Of a DNA stretch of 64,000 nucleotides, positions 1 through 7,903 are shown piece by piece. The position numbers and the translations under genes were made by a program. Numbering within the stretch: the stretch's first letter is position 1; every line of letters begins with the position of its first letter. The DNA lies in contig NZ_NNBL01000002.1 in NCBI RefSeq assembly GCF_002803065.1, positions 731,445-795,444 on the forward strand, in the 5' to 3' direction. The stretch is from Streptomyces sp. CB01635 (GTDB lineage Bacteria > Actinomycetota > Actinomycetes > Streptomycetales > Streptomycetaceae). Below the pieces are notes generated by a model. That model saw nothing but the letters and a program-made list of their open reading frames with translations. It was not told the DNA's origin and did no database searches.

Positions 1-521
1 ATCAGCAGGCCCACGCCGAGCACGGAAGGCGTGCGGGACCAGGCGCGCCGCCACACCGCCCCGAAGCGTGCGGGACGGCCGAGCACCGCCTCGCGCAGCA
101 CCACGGTGCACGCGGACTGGATGAACGCCGTGCCGGCCGTGAGCGCCAGCATGCCGACGGCCCACACCACGCCGAACGCGGTGAAAACCGGCCGCGCGTG
201 GCTCCACTCGAACTCGGTGTGCCGGTCCAGGAGCGCCCGCACGTCGTCCGAGACGGCCGCGTAGGCGAGCGCCAGCGCCCCCGCCACGAGCGCGGCGAGC
301 ACCACGTACACGATGAGGACGGTGCCGAACAGCGGCTTCGCGTGGCGGCGCATCGTCGTGAAGGCACCGCCGAGTATCCGGTCGGCGCCGAGCGGGGCGA
401 GCGGGATGACGCCGGGCTGCGGCGGGGGCGGCGGCCACGCACCCCAGCCGTAACCGCCAGGTCCGTATCCAGGCCCGTATCCGGGCCCCTGGCCAGGGCC
501 CTGTCCCCACATGTCCGTCAT
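1..521 (-). CDS. Integral membrane protein with Gly/Pro-rich N-terminal tail (partial, runs off window start)
   Basis: The minus-strand frame opens at an ATG at 519-521 and stays open to the first base, so only the N-terminal 173 codons are here. Residues 1-40 are a Gly/Pro/Tyr-rich cytoplasmic tail with repeated GPGYGP units. Residues 41-60 (LGADRILGGAF) are of the kind seen before the first membrane span of glycerophosphoryl-diesterase-type membrane domains. Two hydrophobic segments follow at about 63-88 and 110-137. This resembles the streptomycete family of six-span proteins of unknown function with a proline-rich tail; that assignment is inferred from layout only. It is divergent from the SMR exporter at 634. 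The function is not known. Confidence 0.75.
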   Translation of the reverse strand, partial: MTDMWGQGPGQGPGYGPGYGPGGYGWGAWPPPPPQPGVIPLAPLGADRILGGAFTTMRRHAKPLFGTVLIVYVVLAALVAGALALAYAAVSDDVRALLDRHTEFEWSHARPVFTAFGVVWAVGMLALTAGTAFIQSACTVVLREAVLGRPARFGAVWRRAWSRTPSVLGVGLL

Positions 522-596
522 CTCGCCGCACTCCCAGGAGTAGTTCGTCCCTGTGGCCCCCCACAGTGATCGCGACACGATAGCCCGACCGTGCTA

Positions 597-632
597 TGTA
601 CGCCCGTACACAACGTTGCGTACACTCGTACA
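597..632. promoter_or_regulatory. Symmetric operator/promoter of the SMR-TetR operon
   Basis: Four GTAC quartets begin at 598, 606, 620 and 628, so the spacing 8-14-8 is exactly mirror-symmetric about 614/615. The centre is the palindrome GTACACAACGTTGCGTAC at 606-623, with the one A/G mismatch pair expected of a natural operator, and the left half also holds TGTACGCCCGTACA (597-610). A -10-like TACACT at 621-626 lies 7 nt before the ATG at 634 and no Shine-Dalgarno sequence is present, so the transcript may be leaderless. The pattern fits two TetR dimers covering the promoter. Confidence 0.65.
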
Positions 633-633
633 C

Positions 634-954
634 ATGGGATATGTACTGCTCTCCGGCGCCATCATGGCGGAAGTGGCCGCCACCACCGCCATGAAGTACA
701 GCGAGGGATTCAGCAGGCTCTGGCCCTCCCTGATCACCGTCTCCGGCTATCTGATCGCGTTCGCGCTGCTCGCCCAGACGCTGAAGACCGTGCAGGTCGG
801 GACCGCGTACGCGATCTGGGCCGGCGTCGGCACGGCCGTCATCGCCGGGATAGGGATGCTCTTCCTCGGCGAGGCGATGACCGCGGCCCGGCTCGCGGGG
901 ATCGCCCTGGTCATCGGCGGCGTGGTGCTGCTCAACCTGGGCGGCGCCCACTGA
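634..954 (+). CDS. Small multidrug resistance (SMR, EmrE/QacE type) exporter
   Basis: This 106-residue protein has the size and four-helix layout of proton-coupled SMR antiporters that export cationic drugs as antiparallel dimers. The essential membrane glutamate is present at residue 13 (GAIMAEVAATT), followed by the family motif KYSEGF (about 20-25), the LAQTLK segment and AYAIWAGVG (about 58-66). The last helix ends in LIG-type small residues (ALVIGGVVLLNL). The ATG at 634 was chosen because earlier in-frame codons lie inside the operator. The stop shares one base with the start of the TetR gene (TGATG), giving a two-gene operon. Substrate is unknown; quaternary ammonium compounds are the usual class. 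Confidence 0.93.
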   Translation: MGYVLLSGAIMAEVAATTAMKYSEGFSRLWPSLITVSGYLIAFALLAQTLKTVQVGTAYAIWAGVGTAVIAGIGMLFLGEAMTAARLAGIALVIGGVVLLNLGGAH

Positions 955-1559
955 TGGCGCGGCGCTACGACCCCGAGCGGCGGCAGCGCATCATCGACGC
1001 CGCGATCCGGGTGGTGGGTGAGAAAGGCATCGGAGGACTCAGCCACCGCAGCGTCGCTGCCGAGGCCGATGTGCCGCTCGGCTCGACGACGTACCACTTC
1101 AAGACCCTCGACGAACTGCTGGTCGCCGCGCTTCGCCAGACCAATGAAGGGTTCGCGAAGGTCGTGGCGGGCAGCGACGTCTTCGAGGCGCCACGTTCCG
1201 GGCTCGCCGCCGGGCTCGCCGCGGTCCTCGGCGAGTGGCTCGCCGGTGAACGCACCGCCGTCGAGCTCGAGTACGAGCTGTATCTCGCCGCCCTGCGCAG
1301 GCCCGCGCTGCGGCCCGTCGCCGCCGAGTGGTGCGCAGGTGTCGCCGACGAGCTCGCGCGCCGCACCGACCCGGTCACGGCCCGCGCGCTCGTCGCCCTG
1401 ATGGACGGAATCTGCCTCCAGGTGCTGCTCACGGACGCCGTCTACGAGGAGGAGTACGCGCGCGACATGCTCGCGCGGGTCATCGACGGGGCGCCCGGCG
1501 AGGACGCGGACGGTGCCGCGGCCGACCGGCCGGGGGAGCGCGGCGCGCCCGGTACCTGA
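954..1559 (+). CDS. TetR family transcriptional repressor, cognate to the SMR exporter
   Basis: This 201-residue protein starts with a TetR helix-turn-helix at about residues 10-55: RRQRIIDAAIRVVGEKG, then SHRSVAAEADVPLGSTTYHF, the family signature around the recognition helix. The C-terminal all-alpha ligand domain is unspecific and ends in a disordered Asp/Gly/Pro-rich tail. It overlaps the exporter stop by one base, so the two are translated together. The symmetric GTAC array at 597-632 is the probable binding site, giving autoregulation and induction by an exported compound. The ligand cannot be read from the sequence. Confidence 0.92.
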   Translation: MARRYDPERRQRIIDAAIRVVGEKGIGGLSHRSVAAEADVPLGSTTYHFKTLDELLVAALRQTNEGFAKVVAGSDVFEAPRSGLAAGLAAVLGEWLAGERTAVELEYELYLAALRRPALRPVAAEWCAGVADELARRTDPVTARALVALMDGICLQVLLTDAVYEEEYARDMLARVIDGAPGEDADGAAADRPGERGAPGT

Positions 1560-1613
1560 GACACCGGCCGTACCGGTTCGCCCCCGCGGCGCACCTCCGG
1601 TTAGGTTTCACCC

Positions 1614-2615
1614 ATGTCTGACTCTCCCGCCAGCACCACCGCTCAGCGCACCACCGGCGCCGTCGCCGCAGGCATCGCCACTCTCACCGCCGACGGCACG
1701 GTCCTCGACACCTGGTTCCCCGCCCCGTCCCTCCAGGACGAGCCGGGCCCGGCCGGCACCGAGCGGCTCTCCGCCGAGCGCGCCGCCGAACTGCTCGGCG
1801 AGGGCGCCGCGAAGGCCATCGGCACCGACGCCCGCCGCGGTGTGGAGACCGTCGCCGTGCGCACGGTCATCGCCTCGCTCGACGACAAGCCGCTCGACGC
1901 GCACGACGCGTACCTGCGCCTCCACCTGCTCTCCCACCGGCTGGTCAAGCCGCACGGGCAGAACCTGGACGGCGTCTTCGGCCTCCTCGCCAACGTCGCC
2001 TGGACCTCGCTCGGCCCGGTCGCCGTCGACGACGTCGAGAAGGTCCGCCTCAACGCCCGCGCCGAGGGCCTGCACCTCTCCGTGACGTCCATCGACAAGT
2101 TCCCCCGCATGACGGACTACGTGGCGCCGAAGGGCGTCCGCATCGCCGACGCCGACCGCGTCCGGCTCGGCGCGCACCTCGCCGAGGGCACGACCGTCAT
2201 GCACGAGGGCTTCGTCAACTTCAACGCCGGCACGCTCGGCACGTCGATGGTCGAGGGCCGCATCTCCGCCGGCGTCGTCGTCGGCAACGGCTCCGACATC
2301 GGCGGCGGCGCCTCCACCATGGGCACGCTCTCCGGCGGCGGCAACGTCCGCATCACGATCGGCGAGCGCTGCCTCGTCGGCGCGGAGGCGGGCGTCGGCA
2401 TCGCCCTCGGCGACGAGTGCGTCGTCGAGGCCGGCCTGTACGTCACCGCCGGCACGCGCGTCACGATGCCCGACGGCGAGATCGTCAAGGCCCGCGACCT
2501 GTCCGGCGCCTCGAACATCCTCTTCCGACGCAACTCGGTCTCCGGCGCCGTCGAGGCCCGCCCGAACAACGCGGTGTGGGGCGGCCTGAACGAGGTTCTG
2601 CACAGCCACAACTGA
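1614..2615 (+). CDS. dapD: 2,3,4,5-tetrahydropyridine-2,6-dicarboxylate N-succinyltransferase
   Basis: DapD transfers succinate from succinyl-CoA to tetrahydrodipicolinate in the succinylase branch of diaminopimelate/lysine synthesis. The 333 residues match the actinobacterial DapD type: an N-terminal alpha/beta domain (about 1-160), then a left-handed beta-helix with hexapeptide-like turns ([47 protein letters not shown]). The conserved [13 protein letters not shown] segment near residue 200 carries the acidic catalytic residue of this class. The C-terminus ([17 protein letters not shown]) is also family-typical. The start is an ATG directly after CCC with no clear ribosome site. It stands alone, with a hairpin terminator right behind its stop. 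Confidence 0.96.
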   Translation: MSDSPASTTAQRTTGAVAAGIATLTADGTVLDTWFPAPSLQDEPGPAGTERLSAERAAELLGEGAAKAIGTDARRGVETVAVRTVIASLDDKPLDAHDAYLRLHLLSHRLVKPHGQNLDGVFGLLANVAWTSLGPVAVDDVEKVRLNARAEGLHLSVTSIDKFPRMTDYVAPKGVRIADADRVRLGAHLAEGTTVMHEGFVNFNAGTLGTSMVEGRISAGVVVGNGSDIGGGASTMGTLSGGGNVRITIGERCLVGAEAGVGIALGDECVVEAGLYVTAGTRVTMPDGEIVKARDLSGASNILFRRNSVSGAVEARPNNAVWGGLNEVLHSHN

Positions 2616-2618
2616 TCA

Positions 2619-2645
2619 CAGGCGGCCGTGACTTGCGGCCGCCTG
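2619..2645. terminator. Hairpin terminator after dapD
   Basis: A perfect 10-bp stem CAGGCGGCCG (2619-2628) pairs with CGGCCGCCTG (2636-2645) around a 7-nt loop, starting 4 nt after the dapD stop. No U-tract follows, which is normal in this genus. On the minus strand it lies just after the stop of a 16-codon frame ending at 2651, so it may act both ways. Confidence 0.75.
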
Positions 2646-3212
2646 ATCGATCAATGCTCTGACCTGCCGCTGAGCTGTCGGCGGTTGTCGACGTTGGTCA
2701 TCGTTGAGCGCCCTCCACGGCCCCATGAAAGCCCGGGAGGGCGCTCGCGCGTTGTAGGGAGAAAGCTGCCTTGTAAGTTCTGCCCGGCGGGGCCTGCGGC
2801 GGCGCGGCGCGGCGGCCCGGACGTCCCCGTCGGTCACCTCGGGATGCCACTGTCCTCCACTTCCCTGCCGATACTCCATGCGGGTGGTGTGGGCCTTTGG
2901 GGCGTCACCCTCGAAGAGGGACGGCGTCAGGGGGGACGTCATGGCTCGGGCCTGGCCGCCGACCGCTGACCTGTGGAACTGCGCAGACTTCTGCTCAAGA
3001 TGCTGGAGAGGGTATGTGCTACTAGCGTGATACGTGTGAGAGTCGCAACCGGGGCACGCCCTGGGCGGCAAGTTCCGGAAGGGCCGGAACCAATGAGCGG
3101 CGAGACGTGCTCCCGCGTCGAGCTGTGACCTCTGCGAACCGCACCGTATGTGTTGCATGCGCTGTGGCCACCCGCCTTCGATCTTCGGTGGCGGAAGGAA
3201 AGGTAGAGACTC
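2646..3212. other. 567-bp region without a convincing gene; hairpin and 16-codon minus-strand peptide
   Basis: No frame here has streptomycete codon bias. On the minus strand, hairpin arms GAGCGCCCTCC (2706-2716) and GGAGGGCGCTC (2736-2746) form a perfect 11-bp stem around a 19-nt loop. The GGAGGG read on the minus strand at 2716-2711 is 7 nt before an ATG at 2698, which opens a 16-codon frame (MTNVDNRRQLSGRSEH) that stops at 2651. This could be a small leader gene or the tail of a lost gene; I cannot decide. 3000-3212 holds the promoter region of the next gene. Confidence 0.35.
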
Positions 3213-3521
3213 ATGCGAGCACCTCATATCAAGCGTTCCCTCGCTGTAGCCGCCGCCGGTGTGATGCTGGCTGGTGGCGCCGCAGTTGGCGCCGCAGGGG
3301 CGGCTGCGGCCGCCCCTGCCCACGCGACCTCCGCGGCCAGCCACTCCAACGACCGGTGCGGCTGGTGGGATGACTGCTACGGGTACGGCTATGGCAACGG
3401 GTACGGCTATGGCAACGGGTACGGATACGGCTACGACAGCGGGTACGGCAACGGCTACGGCTACGGCAACGGGTACGGCGGCGTAGCCATTGTCGTGGTG
3501 GGCGGCTACGTCGGCTACTGA
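3213..3521 (+). CDS. Secreted Gly/Tyr-rich repeat protein (YGYGNG repeats)
   Basis: A 102-residue protein with a clear Sec signal peptide: basic MRAPHIKRS, a hydrophobic Ala/Gly core to about residue 35, and an AHA-type cleavage site near 38-40. The mature part starts with a short Asn/Asp/Cys/Trp segment (SNDRCGWWDDCYG) whose two cysteines could form one disulfide. It continues with about 45 residues made almost only of Tyr, Gly and Asn in repeats such as YGYGNG, and ends in a hydrophobic VAIVVVGGYVGY. A ribosome site (GGAAGGAAAGG) lies about 10 nt upstream. It is a single gene followed by a very strong terminator. No family is recognised; composition suggests a surface, adhesive or phase-separating protein, by inference only. 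Confidence 0.8.
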   Translation: MRAPHIKRSLAVAAAGVMLAGGAAVGAAGAAAAAPAHATSAASHSNDRCGWWDDCYGYGYGNGYGYGNGYGYGYDSGYGNGYGYGNGYGGVAIVVVGGYVGY

Positions 3522-3598
3522 GCCGACTCACGCTGCTGATTGCCTGACCTACCTGCTACAACATCAGAACAGCCACAACTGACGCACCCCGCAACCGA

Positions 3599-3631
3599 AG
3601 TGGCCCGCACCGGCATCCGGTGCGGGCCACT
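3599..3631. terminator. Strong hairpin terminator
   Basis: A perfect 15-bp stem (arms 3599-3613 and 3617-3631, core GGCCCGCACCGG) closes a 3-nt CAT loop, 78 nt after the stop of the Gly/Tyr-rich gene. It separates that gene from the sigma factor downstream. Confidence 0.9.
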
Positions 3632-3758
3632 CGCGTCATCCCGCGCACAATGTCCCGCGCATTTCTTGCGCACGCAGGCATAGCGAGGGGGCACAGCGCG
3701 CGTCACAAGGAACAGCAGGGGGGCAGCAGGGCCGCCCGACGGGGAAGAGAAGGTGAAG

Positions 3759-4370
3759 ATGGATGCGGGCAGGGAAGCACCAGCGGGGTATGCCGGGCAG
3801 ACGGCGGGCGAGGCGGGCGCGGATCGCTGGGACAGCTTCCGCGAGTTCGTGGCGAGCAGGTCATCCGCGCTCCTGAGGACCGCGGTGCTCCTCAGCGGGG
3901 GCGACCGGCACGCCGCCGAGGACCTGCTCCAGAACGCGCTGATCAAGGCGGCCGGACGCTGGCACCGGATCGACGAACCGGAGGCCTACGTACGGAAGAT
4001 CCTCTACCGCCAGCAGATCAGCAGATGGCGCCTGAAGTGGCGCGGACGGGAACTGACCGTCGCCGAGCCGCCGGAGAGTCGTACAGGGGTCGACTCTTCC
4101 CACGCCGCCGACCTGCGCATCGTGATGCGCACCGCGCTCGCCAGGCTCACCGCCCGGCAGCGCACCGTACTCGTCCTGCGCTACTTCGAGGACCTGCCCG
4201 AGGCGGACGTCGCCCGCCTGCTCGGCTGTTCGGTGGGGACTGTGCGCTCGACCACGCACCGCTCGCTCGCCAAGCTGCGCAGCCTCGCGCCCGAACTCGC
4301 CGCGCTCGGTCCGGCCGACGCCGAAGGCCTGCCGTCCCGTGACTTCTCGCCCATGGAGGTGCGTCCGTGA
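3759..4370 (+). CDS. SigE-family ECF RNA polymerase sigma factor
   Basis: An ECF sigma factor of about 203 residues. Region 2 (roughly residues 30-95) includes SSALLRTAVLLSGGDRHAAEDLLQNAL and the -10-contacting stretch EAYVRKILYRQQISRWR; region 4 (about 125-180) contains LTARQRTVLVLRYFEDLPEADVA and a helix-turn-helix ending in GTVRSTTHRSLAKLR. The ATG at 3759 follows GAAGAGAAGG; a GTG two codons earlier (3753) is the alternative start. The gene overlaps the next by GTGA (4367-4370), so synthesis of the two is coupled. That places the neighbour as the likely regulator or target membrane partner. The inducing signal is unknown. Confidence 0.9.
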   Translation: MDAGREAPAGYAGQTAGEAGADRWDSFREFVASRSSALLRTAVLLSGGDRHAAEDLLQNALIKAAGRWHRIDEPEAYVRKILYRQQISRWRLKWRGRELTVAEPPESRTGVDSSHAADLRIVMRTALARLTARQRTVLVLRYFEDLPEADVARLLGCSVGTVRSTTHRSLAKLRSLAPELAALGPADAEGLPSRDFSPMEVRP

Positions 4371-5590
4371 ACGTCGATGAACTGCTCCGTGACGCACTGC
4401 ACGAACAGGCCACCGACAGCGCGTCCGTGCCGTCCGGCTTCGCCGACCGGGTGCTCGCCGTGCGGCACCGCCGCCGGGTCCGCACCATCGCGGGCGCCGC
4501 GGTCGCCACGGCGGCGGTCGTCGCCACCGCAGTTGCCGTGCCCGTCCTGAACTCGGGCGGCCAGGACGTACGCCCCGCTAGCCAGATGAACCAGAGCGAC
4601 ATCATCGCCCACCCGGACCAGTCACCGCCGCGGGACCTCATCGCGGCGGGGGACTCGGCGCTGGCCGCGTTCTCCACATACAAGACGGTCAAGCAGCCGA
4701 ACCGGGACGCCGTCATGGAGCGCACCTACGGGCTGCTCAACCAGAAGACCGGCAAGTACGACAGGACCACGCGGTGGTCGTGGGTCGAGGTGGCGCCCGG
4801 GATGCGGACGGCCGCCGTCCTGGAGAAGCGGCTGCCCGTCGACCGCATCGGCCTGCTCGACCTGATGACCGGCAAGGTGGAGCGGTGGATCGAGCTCGAC
4901 AAGGGCGTGGCCGGGGTGGAGTTCTCGCCGGACGGCAGGAAGCTCCTCGCCACGACGTACGCCAAGAACCCCGACCACCTCTACTGGTCGCACAAGATGA
5001 ACGTGAACGGCAAGGACGAGCCGGGGCCGGTCGCCAGCCGGACCGGGTTCACCGTCGTCGACGTCGCCTCCGGCAAGGCGGACTGGCACGAACGGCCTTT
5101 CTGGAAGGACAAGATGGGCTGGTCGCCGAACGCGCGCGCCGACCTCCGGTTCAGCCACGACGGCAAGCTCGTCTACGAGCAGATCCCGATGGCGCCGGAC
5201 CGGATCTACTACGACCTGAACGGCCGCAAGGTGGCCACACCCGCCGTGGAGAAGCACGTGTCGTGGGCGGAGGCGGGGCTCTCGCCGGACGGCAAGCTCA
5301 TCGGCGGTGAGTTCGCCGGCGAGGGCAACGAGATCGCCTCGGCGATCGTCGACCCCCTCAGCGGCAGGATGGTCACCAAGGTGCCGGGGCAGCAACTGCT
5401 CGCCTGGGCCGACAACAAGCGGCTCATCGCCTGGGGCTGCGATCCCAAGAAGTGCAGCGGCAAGGGCGAGTTCCACAACCAGCTGCTCCTGCTCACCATC
5501 GGCAGCGACAAGGTCGTCCAGCTCAGCGACTTCCGCAAGGCGTCCGACGACTACCCGGGCCGCTGGACACCGCAGTTCGCTACGCGCTGA
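4367..5590 (+). CDS. Membrane-anchored beta-propeller-like protein coupled to the ECF sigma factor
   Basis: A protein of 407 residues starting at a GTG inside the sigma-factor stop. The first 45 residues are cytoplasmic and helical (MNVDELLRDALHEQA...FADRVLAVRHRRRVR), followed by one membrane span at about 47-66 (AGAAVATAAVVATAVAVPVL). The rest is extracellular and contains blade-like turns with an SPDGRKLLA or SPDGKLIGG signature near residues 185 and 305 and another FSHDGKLVYE. That suggests a WD40/TolB-like propeller. The topology (short N-terminal cytosolic part, one span, outer domain) is what an anti-sigma factor would need, but no canonical zinc anti-sigma motif is present, so the regulatory role is inference from the coupling. 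Confidence 0.8.
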   Translation: MNVDELLRDALHEQATDSASVPSGFADRVLAVRHRRRVRTIAGAAVATAAVVATAVAVPVLNSGGQDVRPASQMNQSDIIAHPDQSPPRDLIAAGDSALAAFSTYKTVKQPNRDAVMERTYGLLNQKTGKYDRTTRWSWVEVAPGMRTAAVLEKRLPVDRIGLLDLMTGKVERWIELDKGVAGVEFSPDGRKLLATTYAKNPDHLYWSHKMNVNGKDEPGPVASRTGFTVVDVASGKADWHERPFWKDKMGWSPNARADLRFSHDGKLVYEQIPMAPDRIYYDLNGRKVATPAVEKHVSWAEAGLSPDGKLIGGEFAGEGNEIASAIVDPLSGRMVTKVPGQQLLAWADNKRLIAWGCDPKKCSGKGEFHNQLLLLTIGSDKVVQLSDFRKASDDYPGRWTPQFATR

Positions 5591-5611
5591 CGCAGGATGC
5601 GTCTGTCCGGC

Positions 5612-5649
5612 CTGAGCCTTCCCGGGGGCTGTCCCCCGGGAAGGCTCAG
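5612..5649. terminator. Bidirectional terminator between convergent genes
   Basis: A perfect 17-bp stem with arms 5612-5628 and 5633-5649 around the loop CTGT. The right arm includes the stop codon of the minus-strand dapA paralogue (5646-5648), so one hairpin serves both convergent genes. Confidence 0.92.
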
Positions 5650-6554
5650 CACCACGCGTTGACGAAGCTCTCGTACGCGGTCAGCAGCCCGTCGGTCACC
5701 TCGTGGCCGGCGGGCCGCAGTGGTGCGCGGACCGGGCCGGCAGGCAGGCCGAGCGCGCCGAGCAGCGCCTTCGCGGTGACCGTGCCCGGCAGGCCGGACG
5801 CCATGATCAACTCCACGAGCGGCGCCGCCAGTTGCTGGCGCCGGGCCGCCTCCCGGGTGTCGCCCGCGTCGAAGGTGTCCAGGACGGCCCGCAGCGCGCG
5901 CGGCGCCACGTTCGCGACCGTCGACACGAAGCCCGCCCCGCCCACCGCGTACAGCGGAAGCGCGAACTCCTCGCAGCCCGCGTAGTACGCGAGACCGGTC
6001 GCGCCGAGCACCTTCTGCGTGCCGAGCATGTCGTACGCGCAGTCCTTGACGGCCACGATCCGGGGGTGGGACGCCAGCCGGATCAGGGTGTCCGGTTCGA
6101 TGCGCGTGCCGGTGCGGCCCGGGATGTCGTACAGCATCACCGGAAGCCCCGACGCGTCCGCGATCTCGCGGAAGTGCGCCTCCAGGGCGTCCTGCGGAGG
6201 GCGGCTGTAGTACGGGCTGACGACCAACAGGCCGTCCGCGCCCGCCTTTTCGGCACCGGCCGCCAGTTCCACGGTGTGCCGCGTGTCCGCGGTGCCGATG
6301 CCCGCGACGACCGGGACCCGCTCCCCGACCGCGTCCTTCACGGCCCGCACGAGCGCCGCCTTCTCCGCGTCCGACGTCGTCGGGGACTCGCCGGTGGTGC
6401 CGGACAGGACCAGACCCTCACAGCCCTCGGCCACCAGATGGGCCGCCAGGCGCTGCGCGCCGTCCAGGTCCAGGGCGCCGTCGTCGGCGAACGGCGTGAC
6501 CATGGCGCACAGTGCGCGGCCGAAGGGCGGGTGCGGGGAGTTCGCGAGGCTCAT
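5646..6554 (-). CDS. dapA: 4-hydroxy-tetrahydrodipicolinate synthase family protein (DapA paralogue)
   Basis: A 302-residue TIM-barrel aldolase of the DapA/NAL superfamily. DapA condenses pyruvate with aspartate semialdehyde in lysine and diaminopimelate synthesis. Seen are GTTGES (52-57, pyruvate carboxylate site), SPYYSRPP (113-120), YDIPGRTGT with the catalytic Tyr142 and the Arg147 position, and the Schiff-base Lys170 in VAVKDC. The ATG at 6554 begins MSLANSPHPPFGRAL, like other actinobacterial DapA; an upstream in-frame ATG at 6590 would add 12 residues that look unlike the family. It is a single gene here. As streptomycetes often carry several such genes, a catabolic aldolase is possible, but Tyr, Arg and Lys are all as in true DapA. 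Confidence 0.85.
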   Translation of the reverse strand: MSLANSPHPPFGRALCAMVTPFADDGALDLDGAQRLAAHLVAEGCEGLVLSGTTGESPTTSDAEKAALVRAVKDAVGERVPVVAGIGTADTRHTVELAAGAEKAGADGLLVVSPYYSRPPQDALEAHFREIADASGLPVMLYDIPGRTGTRIEPDTLIRLASHPRIVAVKDCAYDMLGTQKVLGATGLAYYAGCEEFALPLYAVGGAGFVSTVANVAPRALRAVLDTFDAGDTREAARRQQLAAPLVELIMASGLPGTVTAKALLGALGLPAGPVRAPLRPAGHEVTDGLLTAYESFVNAWC

Positions 6555-6764
6555 AGGTGCAGTCTCGGCGCCCCGACCGTGCAGCTCCACTTAATTCTTC
6601 TACGAGGTAGTGGCAAGTCTTGCTTAGCAGTCGAGGGTGCGTGGCCGAGTTCCGACGGGATATTGGCCGAGGGGCGACCTTCAGGAAATGCGCCTGGATT
6701 CCGAGTTATCAGGGAGAAGTTGCATGTATGCGTAGACATATATAGAACGTATAAGGATCCCGTG

Positions 6765-7001
6765 GTGCGTGACATCGTCCTGGCTCTCGCCGTTCCCCTG
6801 CTGATCTGTGCGAGTGGCGTCTACGCCGCGTGTGACGGCTGGTGGCGCCGCAGGCACCCCGCGCCGGCCCCGCACTCACATGCCGGGCGCCGCCTCGCCG
6901 CCGAACGGGCGGTGGCCGACGCGGAGGCGATCGTGGCCGACCGGTACGCGATCCTCGCCGAGGCGGAGCGCAGCGCCGCGCGGCTCGGGGGGCAGCAGTA
7001 G
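6765..7001 (+). CDS. Small membrane protein with charged helical tail
   Basis: A short gene of 78 codons with start GTG at 6765, 7 nt after AAGGA (6753-6757). A second GTG at 6762 is less well spaced. The N-terminus VRDIVLALAVPLLICASGVYAAC is one membrane span or signal anchor with two cysteines. It is followed by a WWRRRH cap and an alanine/glutamate-rich stretch (ERAVADAEAIVADRYAILAEAERSAARL) that looks like a single amphipathic helix. An AT-rich promoter-like stretch (TATATAG around 6739) precedes it and a strong terminator begins at its stop. No function is recognised. Support comes from the ribosome site, codon bias and the terminator. Confidence 0.6.
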   Translation: MRDIVLALAVPLLICASGVYAACDGWWRRRHPAPAPHSHAGRRLAAERAVADAEAIVADRYAILAEAERSAARLGGQQ

Positions 7002-7043
7002 GGCGGGGCGTCCACTTCCTGTCGGTGAGTGGACGCCCCGCCC
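7001..7043. terminator. Hairpin terminator of the small membrane protein gene
   Basis: Arms GGGCGGGGCGTCCACT (7001-7016) and AGTGGACGCCCCGCCC (7028-7043) form a perfect 16-bp stem with an 11-nt loop, followed by TTG. The left arm begins on the last base of the stop codon. Confidence 0.88.
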
Positions 7044-7056
7044 TTGTGCGTTCCTA

Positions 7057-7899
<843 letters not shown>

Positions 7900-7903
<4 letters not shown>

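Noticed and set aside
2628..2969. 113-codon plus-strand open frame after dapD
   Set aside because: No ribosome site, it begins inside the dapD terminator, and codon bias is not streptomycete-like.
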